From: an uncultured Lachnospiraceae bacterium
GTDB taxonomy: Bacteria > Bacillota > Clostridia > Lachnospirales > Lachnospiraceae
Assembly: GCA_900539715.1 (NCBI GenBank)
Contig: UQDA01000005.1
Coordinates: forward strand, 62,001-126,000
Length of the DNA: 64,000 nucleotides
Direction: 5' to 3'
A model generated the notes under the pieces. It ran no database searches. It saw only the letters and a list, made by a program, of their open reading frames with translations, and had not been told where the DNA came from. A program made the position numbers and the translations under genes. Positions 1 to 8,968 of this stretch are shown in pieces; within the stretch, counting starts at the first letter, position 1, and each line of letters starts with the position of its first letter.

Positions 1-2075
1 AGCTGGGCACGCAGATGAAGGCGACCGGAGAAGTTATGAGTGTGGGAAGGACATTTGAGGAAAGTCTTCTGAAGGCTGTCCGGTCTCTGGAAACGGGCGT
101 TAGCCACCTGTATATGGAAAAATTTGAAAAAGAGGACAGGGAAGCCCTGATGGAATATATCCGTATCGGTACGGATGACAGGATATTTGCCATTGCCAGC
201 CTGCTCCGGATGGGGGAACCGGTGTCGTCGATTGCAGGGCAGACGTGTATCGACCGATTTTTTCTGGACAAAATAAAAAAAATCATCGACATGGAGAAGG
301 AGCTGAAAGCCTGTATCGGAGACAGAAGGCTTTTATATGAGGCAAAGAGAACCGGCTTTCTGGACCGGACGATTGCGGCGCTGTGGGATATGACGGAGAC
401 GGAGGTATATGAAATGAGAAAAAGCTCCGGGATACTTCCTGTCTATAAGATGATTGATACGTGCGCGTCTGAATTTGAAAGCTATGTTCCGTATTTTTAC
501 TCCACCTATGAGGAGGAAAACGAATCTGTCATAGAAGACAGAAAGAAGATCGTTGTGCTTGGCTCCGGTCCGATCCGTATCGGACAGGGAGTGGAATTTG
601 ATTATTCCACCGTACATGCAGTTAAGACGATCAAAGAAGCCGGATATGAGGCGATCATTATCAATAATAATCCGGAAACGGTATCTACTGATTACACCAC
701 ATCGGACAAGCTGTATTTTGAACCCCTGTGCGTGGAAGATGTGATGAATGTGATCGAAATGGAAAAACCGGAGGGCGTCATAGCCTCGCTGGGAGGACAG
801 ACAGCCATCAATCTGGCAAAGCCGTTGGAGGAAAGAGGCGTAAAGCTGATCGGTACCGGTTGTGCGGCAATCGAAAAAGCGGAGAACAGAGATGCCTTCG
901 AGAGACTGCTGTCGCAGCTGAAAATCCCGCAGCCGAAGGGGCAGGCCGTAACAAATATTGAAGATGGCGTCAGGGCGGCGGAGGAGATCGGATATCCGGT
1001 GCTGGTACGTCCGAGCTTTGTCCTTGGAGGAAGAGCCATGCAGATCGTGGCAAAGCAGGAGCAGCTGCGGCATTATCTGAAAACAGCGGTGGAGATTGAT
1101 GAGGACAAGCCGGTACTGGTAGATCATTATATTTGCGGACGGGAGGTGGAGATCGATGCCGTCTGCGATGGAAAAGACGTTTTTGTGCCGGGAATCATGG
1201 AACTGGTAGAGCGGACGGGAGTCCATTCCGGGGATTCCATCAGTGTGTACCCGGCCTTCAGCATTTCGGAAAAGGTAAAAGAAACGATACTGGACTATGC
1301 CGGAAAGCTGGGGATCGGCATTGGAATTGTGGGACTATACAATATACAGTTTATTGTGGATAAGGAAGAAAACGTATATATTATAGAGGTAAACCCGCGC
1401 TCCTCCAGAACGGTTCCGTTTTTGTCGAAGGCAACCGGTTATCCGTTGGCTGACATTGCGACAAAGGTAATTCTCGGAAGGACGCTGAAGGAGCAGGGAA
1501 TCACGTGCATTTACCCGGAAGAAAAGGACTGGTGGTATGTGAAGGTACCGGCATTTTCTTTTTCCAAGCTAAAGGGAATGGATGCGTATCTTTCTCCGGA
1601 AATGAAATCGACAGGAGAGGCGATCGGGTATGACAGAAAGCTGCACAGGGCGATGTATAAAGCGATGATCGCATCAGGCATCCGAGTACAAAACTACGGA
1701 ACCGTTATCGTGACGCTTGCAGACGAGGATAAGGAAGAGGCGGTTCCGCTGATCCGGCGCTTTTACGATATGGGATTTAATATAGAAGCGACATCCCTGA
1801 CAGCAGACACGCTGAAAAAGCACGGCATTCGTACAAAAACGCTGGGGAAGCCGTCGGAGGGGAGCACTGAAATACTGGATGCCATACGCGCAGGCTATGT
1901 CAGCTATGTGATCAATACCCGCGCAATCCTTTCGGGCGTTCATTATGAGGATGGGATCGCTATCCGAAGCGCGGCGGCCCAGAACAACATCACGATGTTT
2001 ACATCCCTTGATACGGTCAGGGTATTGCTGGATGTATTAGAGGAAATCACGATCGGGATTTCCCGGATATCATAA
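1..2075 (+). CDS. carB: Carbamoyl-phosphate synthase large subunit, 3' part
   Basis: Makes carbamoyl phosphate from bicarbonate, ammonia and two ATP for arginine and pyrimidine synthesis. The frame is open from the left edge, so the gene begins outside the window; the 691 visible codons are about the last two thirds of a protein usually near 1,070 residues. Visible in order are the central oligomerisation domain, the start of the second synthetase half (motif GSGPIRIGQGVEFDY, about codons 185-200), its ATP-grasp core (VRPSFVLGGRAM and the metal-binding IEVNPRSSRT) and the C-terminal MGS-like allosteric domain. The TAA is followed 19 bp later by dapL, suggesting one transcript. There is no sign of damage. 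An arginine-specific versus general copy cannot be told apart without carA. Confidence 0.96.
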   Translation, partial: LGTQMKATGEVMSVGRTFEESLLKAVRSLETGVSHLYMEKFEKEDREALMEYIRIGTDDRIFAIASLLRMGEPVSSIAGQTCIDRFFLDKIKKIIDMEKELKACIGDRRLLYEAKRTGFLDRTIAALWDMTETEVYEMRKSSGILPVYKMIDTCASEFESYVPYFYSTYEEENESVIEDRKKIVVLGSGPIRIGQGVEFDYSTVHAVKTIKEAGYEAIIINNNPETVSTDYTTSDKLYFEPLCVEDVMNVIEMEKPEGVIASLGGQTAINLAKPLEERGVKLIGTGCAAIEKAENRDAFERLLSQLKIPQPKGQAVTNIEDGVRAAEEIGYPVLVRPSFVLGGRAMQIVAKQEQLRHYLKTAVEIDEDKPVLVDHYICGREVEIDAVCDGKDVFVPGIMELVERTGVHSGDSISVYPAFSISEKVKETILDYAGKLGIGIGIVGLYNIQFIVDKEENVYIIEVNPRSSRTVPFLSKATGYPLADIATKVILGRTLKEQGITCIYPEEKDWWYVKVPAFSFSKLKGMDAYLSPEMKSTGEAIGYDRKLHRAMYKAMIASGIRVQNYGTVIVTLADEDKEEAVPLIRRFYDMGFNIEATSLTADTLKKHGIRTKTLGKPSEGSTEILDAIRAGYVSYVINTRAILSGVHYEDGIAIRSAAAQNNITMFTSLDTVRVLLDVLEEITIGISRIS

Positions 2076-2094
2076 AAAATGAGGTGCAAAGCTG

Positions 2095-3291
2095 ATGATA
2101 CCGAATGAAAATTATAAGAATTTAAAGGAATCCTACCTGTTTTATAATATTGCGCAGAAGACAAAGGCCTATCTGGAGGAGCATCCGGACAGCCGCCTGT
2201 ATCGGATGGGGATTGGAGACGTATCCCTGCCGCTCTGCGATGAAGTGATCAGGGCGCTTCACAAAGCGGTGGAGGATCAGGGAAAAAAAGATACGTTCCA
2301 CGGTTATATGCCGGAATGCGGAGATCCGAAGCTGCGCAGGACGATTGCAGAGTACTACGGAGAAAGGGGCGTGGAGCTTTCACCGGAGGAGATATTTGTT
2401 TCCAGTGGGGCAAGCGATGAGCTGGGAGATATTCTGGATCTGTTCGGGAGAGATAAAACGGTTATGATCATGGAGCCGGCATATCCGGCTTATGTAGATG
2501 CGAATATCATAGCGGGAAACCGGATCATCCATATACCATCGGGAGAGGAGAACGGGTTTGTGCCGCAGCCGGACGAAAGCGCTGCGGCAGATGTGATATA
2601 TATCTGTTCTCCCAACAACCCGACAGGAGCGGTTTTTAGCCGGGAGAGCTTACGGAAATGGGTGGATTATGCTAATAGAAAGGATGCAATCCTCTTATTT
2701 GATGCGGCATACGAAGCGTTTATTGAAGAAGAGGAAGTCCCGCATAGTATTTTTGAGATAGAGGGCGCCCGGACCTGTGCCATTGAAATCTGCTCCCTGT
2801 CAAAGACCGCGGGCTTTACAGGAACCCGGCTGGGCTATACCGTAATCCCCAAAGCGCTGAAGCGTCAAGGAATGAGCTTAAATGAAATGTGGGTGCGCAA
2901 CCGCACGACTAAAACAAACGGTGTATCCTACATTATCCAGCAGGGAGGCGCGGCTGTTTTTACGAAAGAGGGACAACGCCAGATTCATGAAAGGATAGCT
3001 GTTTATAAGGACAATGCAAGGGTATTGATGGAAGCCCTTGACAGGCTGGGAATCTGGTATTGCGGAGGGAAAAACGCGCCTTATATCTGGATGAAATGTC
3101 CGGATGGAATGGGGAGCTGGGAATTTTTTGATTATCTGCTGCAGGAAGTCCAGGTGGTTGGAACGCCGGGAGAAGGTTTTGGAGCCTGCGGGGAAGGCTA
3201 CTTCCGGTTTTCGACCTTCGGCACGCCGGAGGATACAAAGGAAGCGGCCCGCAGACTTACGGAGCTGTTTTCCAAAAGAAAAATGAAATAA
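2095..3291 (+). CDS. dapL: LL-diaminopimelate aminotransferase
   Basis: PLP-dependent fold-type I aminotransferase of 398 residues that converts tetrahydrodipicolinate directly to LL-diaminopimelate, a short cut in lysine and peptidoglycan precursor synthesis. The family's SLSKTAGFTGTRLGY segment holds the predicted PLP lysine (about residue 237), and SPNNPTG and the RFSTFG segment with its carboxylate-binding Arg are intact. Length is near the family norm of about 400-410. The ATG has GAGGTG 8 nt upstream. It lies 19 bp after carB and is followed by a 330-bp gap, so it is probably the last gene of its transcript. DapL is favoured over other class I aminotransferases by the N-terminal NENYKNLKESYLF and RMGIGDVSLPL blocks. 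Confidence 0.93.
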   Translation: MIPNENYKNLKESYLFYNIAQKTKAYLEEHPDSRLYRMGIGDVSLPLCDEVIRALHKAVEDQGKKDTFHGYMPECGDPKLRRTIAEYYGERGVELSPEEIFVSSGASDELGDILDLFGRDKTVMIMEPAYPAYVDANIIAGNRIIHIPSGEENGFVPQPDESAAADVIYICSPNNPTGAVFSRESLRKWVDYANRKDAILLFDAAYEAFIEEEEVPHSIFEIEGARTCAIEICSLSKTAGFTGTRLGYTVIPKALKRQGMSLNEMWVRNRTTKTNGVSYIIQQGGAAVFTKEGQRQIHERIAVYKDNARVLMEALDRLGIWYCGGKNAPYIWMKCPDGMGSWEFFDYLLQEVQVVGTPGEGFGACGEGYFRFSTFGTPEDTKEAARRLTELFSKRKMK

Positions 3292-3306
3292 TACAGAAGA
3301 ATTGAG

Positions 3307-3343
3307 TCAGGGGACTATATGGGAATTCCGTACAGTCCCCTGA
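3307..3343. repeat. Inverted repeat after dapL
   Basis: Perfect 10-bp arms (3307-3316 and 3334-3343) flank a 17-nt loop, 16 nt after the dapL stop. The RNA would form a strong hairpin, but no T-run follows, so it is not a standard intrinsic terminator. It may still act as a transcript end or 3' stabiliser. Confidence 0.5.
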
Positions 3344-3369
3344 TTCCATGGAAACCAAACAGAGCATGA

Positions 3370-3468
3370 ACTCTTAAGGAAAAATATCAAAAGAAATTTG
3401 CTTATGCCAGTGATATTTCATATGAAAGCATAATGGAAAGATTAAATGCTCTTATATTAGAGCTGTAA
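3370..3468 (+). pseudogene. Possible coding remnant, C-terminal end of an unknown protein
   Basis: In the gap between dapL and uvrB one frame stays open for 32 codons and ends in TAA. Its residues look protein-like (KYQKKFAYASDISYES followed by an amphipathic IMERLNALILEL), but there is no start codon or Shine-Dalgarno and a TGA lies directly upstream in frame. It reads as the tail of a gene whose 5' part is gone. I do not recognise the family, and chance cannot be excluded for so short a frame. Confidence 0.3.
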
Positions 3469-3562
3469 ATTTTGGATATATTATTTATATTAGTGCGAAG
3501 GGAAGTGGGTGATGAAACAGAAGAACAGATGTTCACTTTTTCTGTACTTTTGAAAGAATCTA

Positions 3563-3571
3563 TGATATACT
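3563..3571 (+). promoter_or_regulatory. Extended -10 promoter for uvrB
   Basis: TGATATACT is an extended -10 element (TGN plus TATACT). The hexamer 17 bp upstream (3543-3548) matches the -35 consensus poorly, as is common for extended -10 promoters. It lies about 50 bp before the uvrB ATG. No LexA/SOS-box palindrome was recognised nearby. Confidence 0.5.
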
Positions 3572-3622
3572 AAAATGCAATGACGGAGTCTTTTTTTACG
3601 ATAGATTCTGGAGGTGGATTTT

Positions 3623-5626
3623 ATGCAAGATGAACAAAAAATCTTCAAATTACATTCCGAATACGCCCCCACCGGAGACCAGCCTCAGGCGATTGCCGAG
3701 CTTGTGGAGGGATTTAAAAAGGGCAATCAGTTCCAGACACTGTTGGGCGTCACTGGCTCCGGCAAGACCTTTACGATGGCAAATGTCATTCAGCAGTTAA
3801 ATAAGCCGACCCTGGTGATTGCGCATAATAAGACCCTCGCTGCCCAGCTCTACGGCGAGTTTAAGGAGTTCTTCCCGGAGAACGCGGTAGAATATTTTGT
3901 ATCCTATTATGACTATTATCAGCCGGAGGCATATGTTCCTTCGACGGATACTTATATCGCAAAGGACTCCGCGATAAACGATGAGATAGATAAGCTGCGC
4001 CTGTCCGCGACGGCATCTCTTTCCGAGCGCAGGGACGTTGTTGTGGTTGCAAGCGTATCTTGCATTTTCGGACTGGGATCGCCGGAAGAATTTTCAGGGA
4101 TGAGCGTATCGCTGCGTCCTGGTATGCAGAAGGACCGGGATGATGTGCTGCGGGCTCTCGTGGCGATACAGTATGACCGCAACGATATGGATTTAAACCG
4201 CGGCTGCTTCCGGGTGAGGGGAGATGTCATAGAGGTGAATCCGGCGCAGGGCGGGGACAGCCTGATAAGGATAGAATTTTTCGGGGACGAGATAGACCGG
4301 ATTGCGGAGATTGACCCGTTAAACGGTCAGGTATTCAATACGCTGGAGCATGTGATCATTTTTCCGGCGTCGCATTATGTAGTGCCGCAGGAGCAGATAG
4401 ACCGCGCCTGCGATGCAATAGAGAAGGAGCTTGAAGAGAGAGTCCGCTATTTCAAAGGAGAGGATAAGCTGCTGGAGGCACAGCGGATTTCGGAGCGGAC
4501 AAATTTTGATATAGAGATGATGAGGGAGACGGGATTTTGTTCCGGTATTGAAAACTATTCCCGCCATTTAAACGGGATGCCGGCGGGGGCATCGCCGTTT
4601 ACGCTGCTGGATTTCTTTAAAGATGATTACCTTATCATCATTGATGAGTCGCATATTACGATACCTCAGATACGCGGCATGTACGCGGGCGACCGTTCCA
4701 GAAAGCAGACACTGGTGGATTACGGCTTCCGCCTGCCATCGGCGCTGGACAACAGGCCGCTGAACTTTGAAGAATTTGAAAGCCATATCGACCAGATGAT
4801 GTTCGTTTCCGCGACCCCGAACGTATATGAGGCGGAGCATGAGCTTTTGCGGACAGAGCAGATAATCCGCCCGACGGGGCTTTTGGACCCGGAGATAGAT
4901 GTCCGTCCGGTGGAGGGGCAGATAGATGATCTGATAGCAGAGGTGCGTAAGGAGACGGCGAAGCACAACAAGATTTTGATAACGACGCTGACAAAGCGGA
5001 TGGCGGAAGATCTGACCGATTACATGCGGGAAGTGGGGATACGTGTAAAATATCTTCACTCGGATATCGATACTTTGGAGCGTGCGGAAATCATCCGGGA
5101 TATGCGGCTGGATGTATTCGATGTTCTGGTCGGCATCAATCTTTTGCGGGAGGGGCTGGATATTCCGGAGATTTCGCTTGTGGCGATACTGGATGCGGAT
5201 AAAGAAGGCTTTTTAAGGTCGGAGACGTCCCTTATCCAGACGGTAGGACGTGCTGCGCGTAATGCGGAGGGCCATGTCATCATGTACGCTGACATGGTTA
5301 CGGATTCCATGCGCGCGGCGATAGACGAGACAAACCGCCGCCGCGCCATCCAGCAGCAGTATAATGAAGAGCATGGAATCACACCCCGGACGATCAAAAA
5401 AGCTGTGCGCGACCTTATCAGTATTACCAAAGAAGTCGCTAAGGCGGAGACGGAATTTGAAAAGGATCCGGAGTCGATGGACAGAAAAGAGCTGGAGAAA
5501 CTGATAGCAGACGTGCAGAAGAAGATGAAGAAGGCGGCGGCGGATTTGAATTTCGAGGCGGCGGCAGAGCTGCGTGATAAGATGGTTCAGTTAAAAAAGA
5601 CGCTGACGGATATGGACGAAGACTGA
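3623..5626 (+). CDS. uvrB: UvrABC excinuclease subunit B
   Basis: DNA damage verification helicase of nucleotide excision repair. It receives the lesion from UvrA and recruits UvrC. The 667 residues match the family length. Visible are Walker A GVTGSGKT (about residues 41-48), the DNA-clamping beta-hairpin block YFVSYYDYYQPEAYVP (about 92-107), the DESH helicase motif, helicase motif VI QTVGRAARN and a C-terminal UVR domain (AADLNFEAAAELRDKM) that contacts UvrC. An in-frame GTG at 3614 was rejected as start because it overlaps the Shine-Dalgarno GGAGG at 3610-3614; the ATG at 3623 sits 8 nt after it. uvrA follows after 25 bp, forming a uvrBA operon. Confidence 0.97.
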   Translation: MQDEQKIFKLHSEYAPTGDQPQAIAELVEGFKKGNQFQTLLGVTGSGKTFTMANVIQQLNKPTLVIAHNKTLAAQLYGEFKEFFPENAVEYFVSYYDYYQPEAYVPSTDTYIAKDSAINDEIDKLRLSATASLSERRDVVVVASVSCIFGLGSPEEFSGMSVSLRPGMQKDRDDVLRALVAIQYDRNDMDLNRGCFRVRGDVIEVNPAQGGDSLIRIEFFGDEIDRIAEIDPLNGQVFNTLEHVIIFPASHYVVPQEQIDRACDAIEKELEERVRYFKGEDKLLEAQRISERTNFDIEMMRETGFCSGIENYSRHLNGMPAGASPFTLLDFFKDDYLIIIDESHITIPQIRGMYAGDRSRKQTLVDYGFRLPSALDNRPLNFEEFESHIDQMMFVSATPNVYEAEHELLRTEQIIRPTGLLDPEIDVRPVEGQIDDLIAEVRKETAKHNKILITTLTKRMAEDLTDYMREVGIRVKYLHSDIDTLERAEIIRDMRLDVFDVLVGINLLREGLDIPEISLVAILDADKEGFLRSETSLIQTVGRAARNAEGHVIMYADMVTDSMRAAIDETNRRRAIQQQYNEEHGITPRTIKKAVRDLISITKEVAKAETEFEKDPESMDRKELEKLIADVQKKMKKAAADLNFEAAAELRDKMVQLKKTLTDMDED

Positions 5627-5651
5627 CAGATATAGGGCAGAGGAGGAGCAG

Positions 5652-8507
5652 ATGGAAACAGCAAAGAAGATACTTTCCCGGAAAAACAGCATCATCATCC
5701 GCGGAGCGAACGAGCATAACCTGAAAAATGTCGATGTGGATATCCCGCGGGATGCTCTCGTGGTATTTACAGGACTCTCAGGTTCGGGAAAGTCATCGCT
5801 GGCATTTGATACGATATATGCGGAAGGACAGCGGCGTTATATGGAATCGCTGTCGTCTTATGCGAGACAGTTCCTTGGCCAGATGGAAAAGCCGAATGTG
5901 GAAAAGATAGAAGGGCTTTCCCCTGCGATATCTATCGACCAGAAATCGACGAACCGTAATCCGCGTTCAACAGTTGGAACAGTGACGGAAATCTATGATT
6001 ATTTCCGTCTGCTCTATGCACGGATAGGTACGCCGCACTGCCCGGACTGCGGACGTGAGATTAAAAAACAGAGCGTTGACCAGATGGTTGACCAGATAAT
6101 GGGGATGCCTGAGGGGACGAGGATACAGCTGCTTGCACCCGTAGTACGGGGAAGGAAAGGGCGCCATGAAAAGGTGTTGGAGCGCGCTGCGCGAAGCGGC
6201 TATGTGCGCGTCCGGATCGACGGCAGCCTGTATGAGCTTTCAGAAGAGATATCCCTGGATAAAAATATCAAGCATAATATCGAAATCGTGGTGGACCGGC
6301 TTATCGTGAAGCCGGGAATCGAAAGAAGGCTGACGGATTCCATTGAAAATGTGCTGAATCTGGCTGACGGTCTGCTTTTTGTGGACAGAGTCGGGACAGA
6401 AGAGGAGATGCTGACCTTTTCCCAGAGCTTTTCCTGCCCGGACTGCGGGATAAGCGTGGATGAGATAGAGCCTAGAAGCTTTTCTTTCAACAATCCGTTT
6501 GGCGCATGTCCGGAATGCTATGGGCTGGGATATAAGATGGAATTTGATCCTGAGCTGATGATACCTGACCGTACAAAGAGCATCAATGAGGGCGCTATCA
6601 CTGTACTGGGATGGCAGAGCTGTCAGCAGCCGGGTTCTTTTGCGAACGCGATACTGCAGGCTCTGGCAAAGGAGTATAAGTTCGATCTGAATACTCCGTT
6701 TGAACAATACCCGGAGAAAATTCAGAACATCCTTCTATATGGAACGGGCGGAAAAGAAGTGATGGTATATTATGAAGGCCAGAGAGGCAGGGGAGAATAT
6801 CCTGTCGCTTTTGAGGGACTTGTGAAAAATGTGGAGCGCCGTTACAGAGAAACAGGGTCTGATTATACGAAACAGGAATATGAGACGTTCATGCGTATCA
6901 CACCGTGTAAGCTCTGCAAAGGACAGCGTTTGAAAAAAGAGTCTCTGGCGGTGACTGTCTGCGGGAAAAATATTTTTGAAGTGACGTCTATGTTCATCGG
7001 GGAGCTGCATGAATTTATGGATGAAATGCAGCTGACGGAACAGCAGCATCTGATAGGCGACCAGATTTTGAAGGAAATCCGTGCGAGGGTCGGATTTTTG
7101 GTAGATGTGGGACTGGATTACCTGTCACTTTCGAGAGCGACGGCAACGCTGTCCGGCGGCGAGGCACAGCGGATACGTCTTGCAACGCAGATAGGCTCCG
7201 GACTGGTAGGGGTGTGCTATATTTTGGACGAGCCGAGCATCGGGCTGCATCAGCGTGATAATGATAAGCTGCTTGCAACGCTGAAAAATCTGAGAGACCT
7301 GGGCAATACGCTGATTGTGGTGGAGCATGATGAAGATACGATGCGTGCGGCGGATTATATCGTGGACGTAGGACCGGGAGCCGGATCTCATGGCGGACAG
7401 ATTGTTGCATGCGGTACGGTAGAGGACATCATGGACACTCCGGAGTCCATTACCGGGCAGTATTTAAGCGGTGCGATAAAGATCCCGGTTCCGGAAAAAC
7501 GTAGGAAGCCTGCAGGATGGCTGAAGGTGCGAGGGGCTGCGGAAAATAACCTGAAAAATATTGACGTGAAATTCCCTCTGGGTGTATTCACCTGTGTAAC
7601 GGGCGTTTCAGGCTCCGGAAAATCATCTCTGGTTAATGAGATTTTATATAAGCATCTGGCAAGGGATTTGAACCGTGCCAGATGTATTCCGGGAAAGCAT
7701 GCGGGTATTGACGGTATCGATCAGCTTGATAAGGTAATCGATATTGACCAGTCTCCTATCGGGCGTACGCCGCGTTCCAATCCGGCAACCTATACGGGCG
7801 TATTCGATATGATACGGGATCTGTTTGCATCGACTGCGGACGCAAAGGCGAAGGGCTATAAAAAAGGAAGGTTCAGCTTCAACGTCAAGGGAGGCCGTTG
7901 TGAAGCCTGCGGCGGCGACGGTATCATCAAGATAGAGATGCATTTTCTTCCGGATGTCTATGTGCCCTGCGAGGTATGCAGCGGCAAGCGCTACAACCGG
8001 GAGACGCTGGATGTAAAATATAAAGGGAAAAGCATTTTTGACGTACTGGATATGACGGTGGAGGAGGCTCTGACCTTCTTTGAAAATGTTCCGAGCATTC
8101 AGCGCAAGATACAGACATTATATGATGTGGGACTTTCCTATGTGAAGCTGGGGCAGCCGTCCACGGAGCTGTCCGGGGGTGAGGCGCAGCGCATCAAGCT
8201 TGCGGCAGAGCTGTCAAAGCGGAGTACGGGAAGGACCATATATATTCTGGATGAGCCTACGACGGGGCTGCATTTTGCAGACGTACACAAGCTTATAGAA
8301 ATCCTTCACAGGCTGGCGGAGGGCGGCAATACGGTCGTTGTCATCGAACACAATCTGGATGTGATAAAAACGGCAGATTATATTATCGATATCGGGCCTG
8401 AGGGTGGTCTTGGAGGCGGCAGAGTGATCGCGCAGGGAACGCCTGAGCAGGTGGCAGAATGCGAGCAGTCCTATACGGGTCATTATGTGAAAAAAATGCT
8501 TGTCTGA
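5652..8507 (+). CDS. uvrA: UvrABC excinuclease subunit A
   Basis: ABC-type ATPase that scans DNA for bulky lesions and loads UvrB. The 951 residues contain two ATP-binding halves: Walker A GLSGSGKS near residue 40 and GVSGSGKS near residue 657, each with its own LSGGEAQRI signature. Zinc-binding Cys pairs are visible (CPDCG twice in the first half; CEACG and CEVCSGKRYN in the second). A GAGGAG Shine-Dalgarno precedes the ATG and the gene follows uvrB by 25 bp. A strong hairpin begins 33 nt after the stop. Nothing is truncated. Confidence 0.97.
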   Translation: METAKKILSRKNSIIIRGANEHNLKNVDVDIPRDALVVFTGLSGSGKSSLAFDTIYAEGQRRYMESLSSYARQFLGQMEKPNVEKIEGLSPAISIDQKSTNRNPRSTVGTVTEIYDYFRLLYARIGTPHCPDCGREIKKQSVDQMVDQIMGMPEGTRIQLLAPVVRGRKGRHEKVLERAARSGYVRVRIDGSLYELSEEISLDKNIKHNIEIVVDRLIVKPGIERRLTDSIENVLNLADGLLFVDRVGTEEEMLTFSQSFSCPDCGISVDEIEPRSFSFNNPFGACPECYGLGYKMEFDPELMIPDRTKSINEGAITVLGWQSCQQPGSFANAILQALAKEYKFDLNTPFEQYPEKIQNILLYGTGGKEVMVYYEGQRGRGEYPVAFEGLVKNVERRYRETGSDYTKQEYETFMRITPCKLCKGQRLKKESLAVTVCGKNIFEVTSMFIGELHEFMDEMQLTEQQHLIGDQILKEIRARVGFLVDVGLDYLSLSRATATLSGGEAQRIRLATQIGSGLVGVCYILDEPSIGLHQRDNDKLLATLKNLRDLGNTLIVVEHDEDTMRAADYIVDVGPGAGSHGGQIVACGTVEDIMDTPESITGQYLSGAIKIPVPEKRRKPAGWLKVRGAAENNLKNIDVKFPLGVFTCVTGVSGSGKSSLVNEILYKHLARDLNRARCIPGKHAGIDGIDQLDKVIDIDQSPIGRTPRSNPATYTGVFDMIRDLFASTADAKAKGYKKGRFSFNVKGGRCEACGGDGIIKIEMHFLPDVYVPCEVCSGKRYNRETLDVKYKGKSIFDVLDMTVEEALTFFENVPSIQRKIQTLYDVGLSYVKLGQPSTELSGGEAQRIKLAAELSKRSTGRTIYILDEPTTGLHFADVHKLIEILHRLAEGGNTVVVIEHNLDVIKTADYIIDIGPEGGLGGGRVIAQGTPEQVAECEQSYTGHYVKKMLV

Positions 8508-8539
8508 ATAAAAAATCCCGTTATACAATGAGGAAATCA

Positions 8540-8578
8540 AAAGGACGAAGGGGGATATATCTCCCTTCGTCCTTTAAA
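8540..8578 (+). terminator. Terminator-like hairpin after uvrA
   Basis: Perfect 13-bp arms (8540-8552 and 8563-8575) with a 10-nt loop, 33 nt after the uvrA stop. The downstream U-run is short (TTT then A-rich), so termination may be partial, but position and stem strength fit the end of the uvrBA transcript. Confidence 0.6.
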
Positions 8579-8580
8579 AA

Positions 8581-8950
8581 TATCCTTTAAAATGAGGAGT
8601 GCCCGGAGCCTTGCGGCACCCGGGCTATTATGAAAAAATTATCTGTGTTTCCATTGTTATGTCGAAACAGATGTATTTCTCATCGACAAAATAAGTATAC
8701 CGGACAAATATGAATAAATGATGAATACAATGTTAATATATGGTTAATTAGCACAAAAAATAAGAAATATAGCGGATGCGATAGTGCAAAACAGACAAAG
8801 AACATTTGGGGACGGAAGGACATAGGCAAAAAGATGCTACTTGAAGGCGGCCTCAAATGTTTGCGGTTTTCGTGTTTTTTTGTCCTTGTGCCGTATGTAT
8901 ATTGATGTTAGAATAAAATAGATATATTAGACCGTTACGTTTTATAGAAG
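8581..8950. other. Non-coding gap between uvrA and the coiled-coil gene
   Basis: No convincing gene was seen. A second small hairpin (arms GCCCGG 8601-8606 and CCGGGC 8620-8625) is followed by an AT-rich stretch. Farther down, ACATTTG (8802-8808) and CAAATGT (8854-8860) could pair around a GC-rich core. A weak promoter-like pair, TTGATG (8902-8907) and TATATT (8923-8928) with a short 15-bp spacer, precedes the next gene. It could hold an unrecognised leader RNA; the evidence is thin. Confidence 0.35.
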
Positions 8951-8968
8951 AATGGAATGGAGACTAAA

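Noticed and set aside
333..1226. 297-codon open frame antisense to carB
   Set aside because: It lies wholly opposite a conserved gene and its residues lack domain-like pattern; it arises from carB codon bias.
3614..3622. GTG at 3614 as start of uvrB
   Set aside because: It overlaps the Shine-Dalgarno itself; the ATG at 3623 has correct spacing and gives the usual N-terminus.
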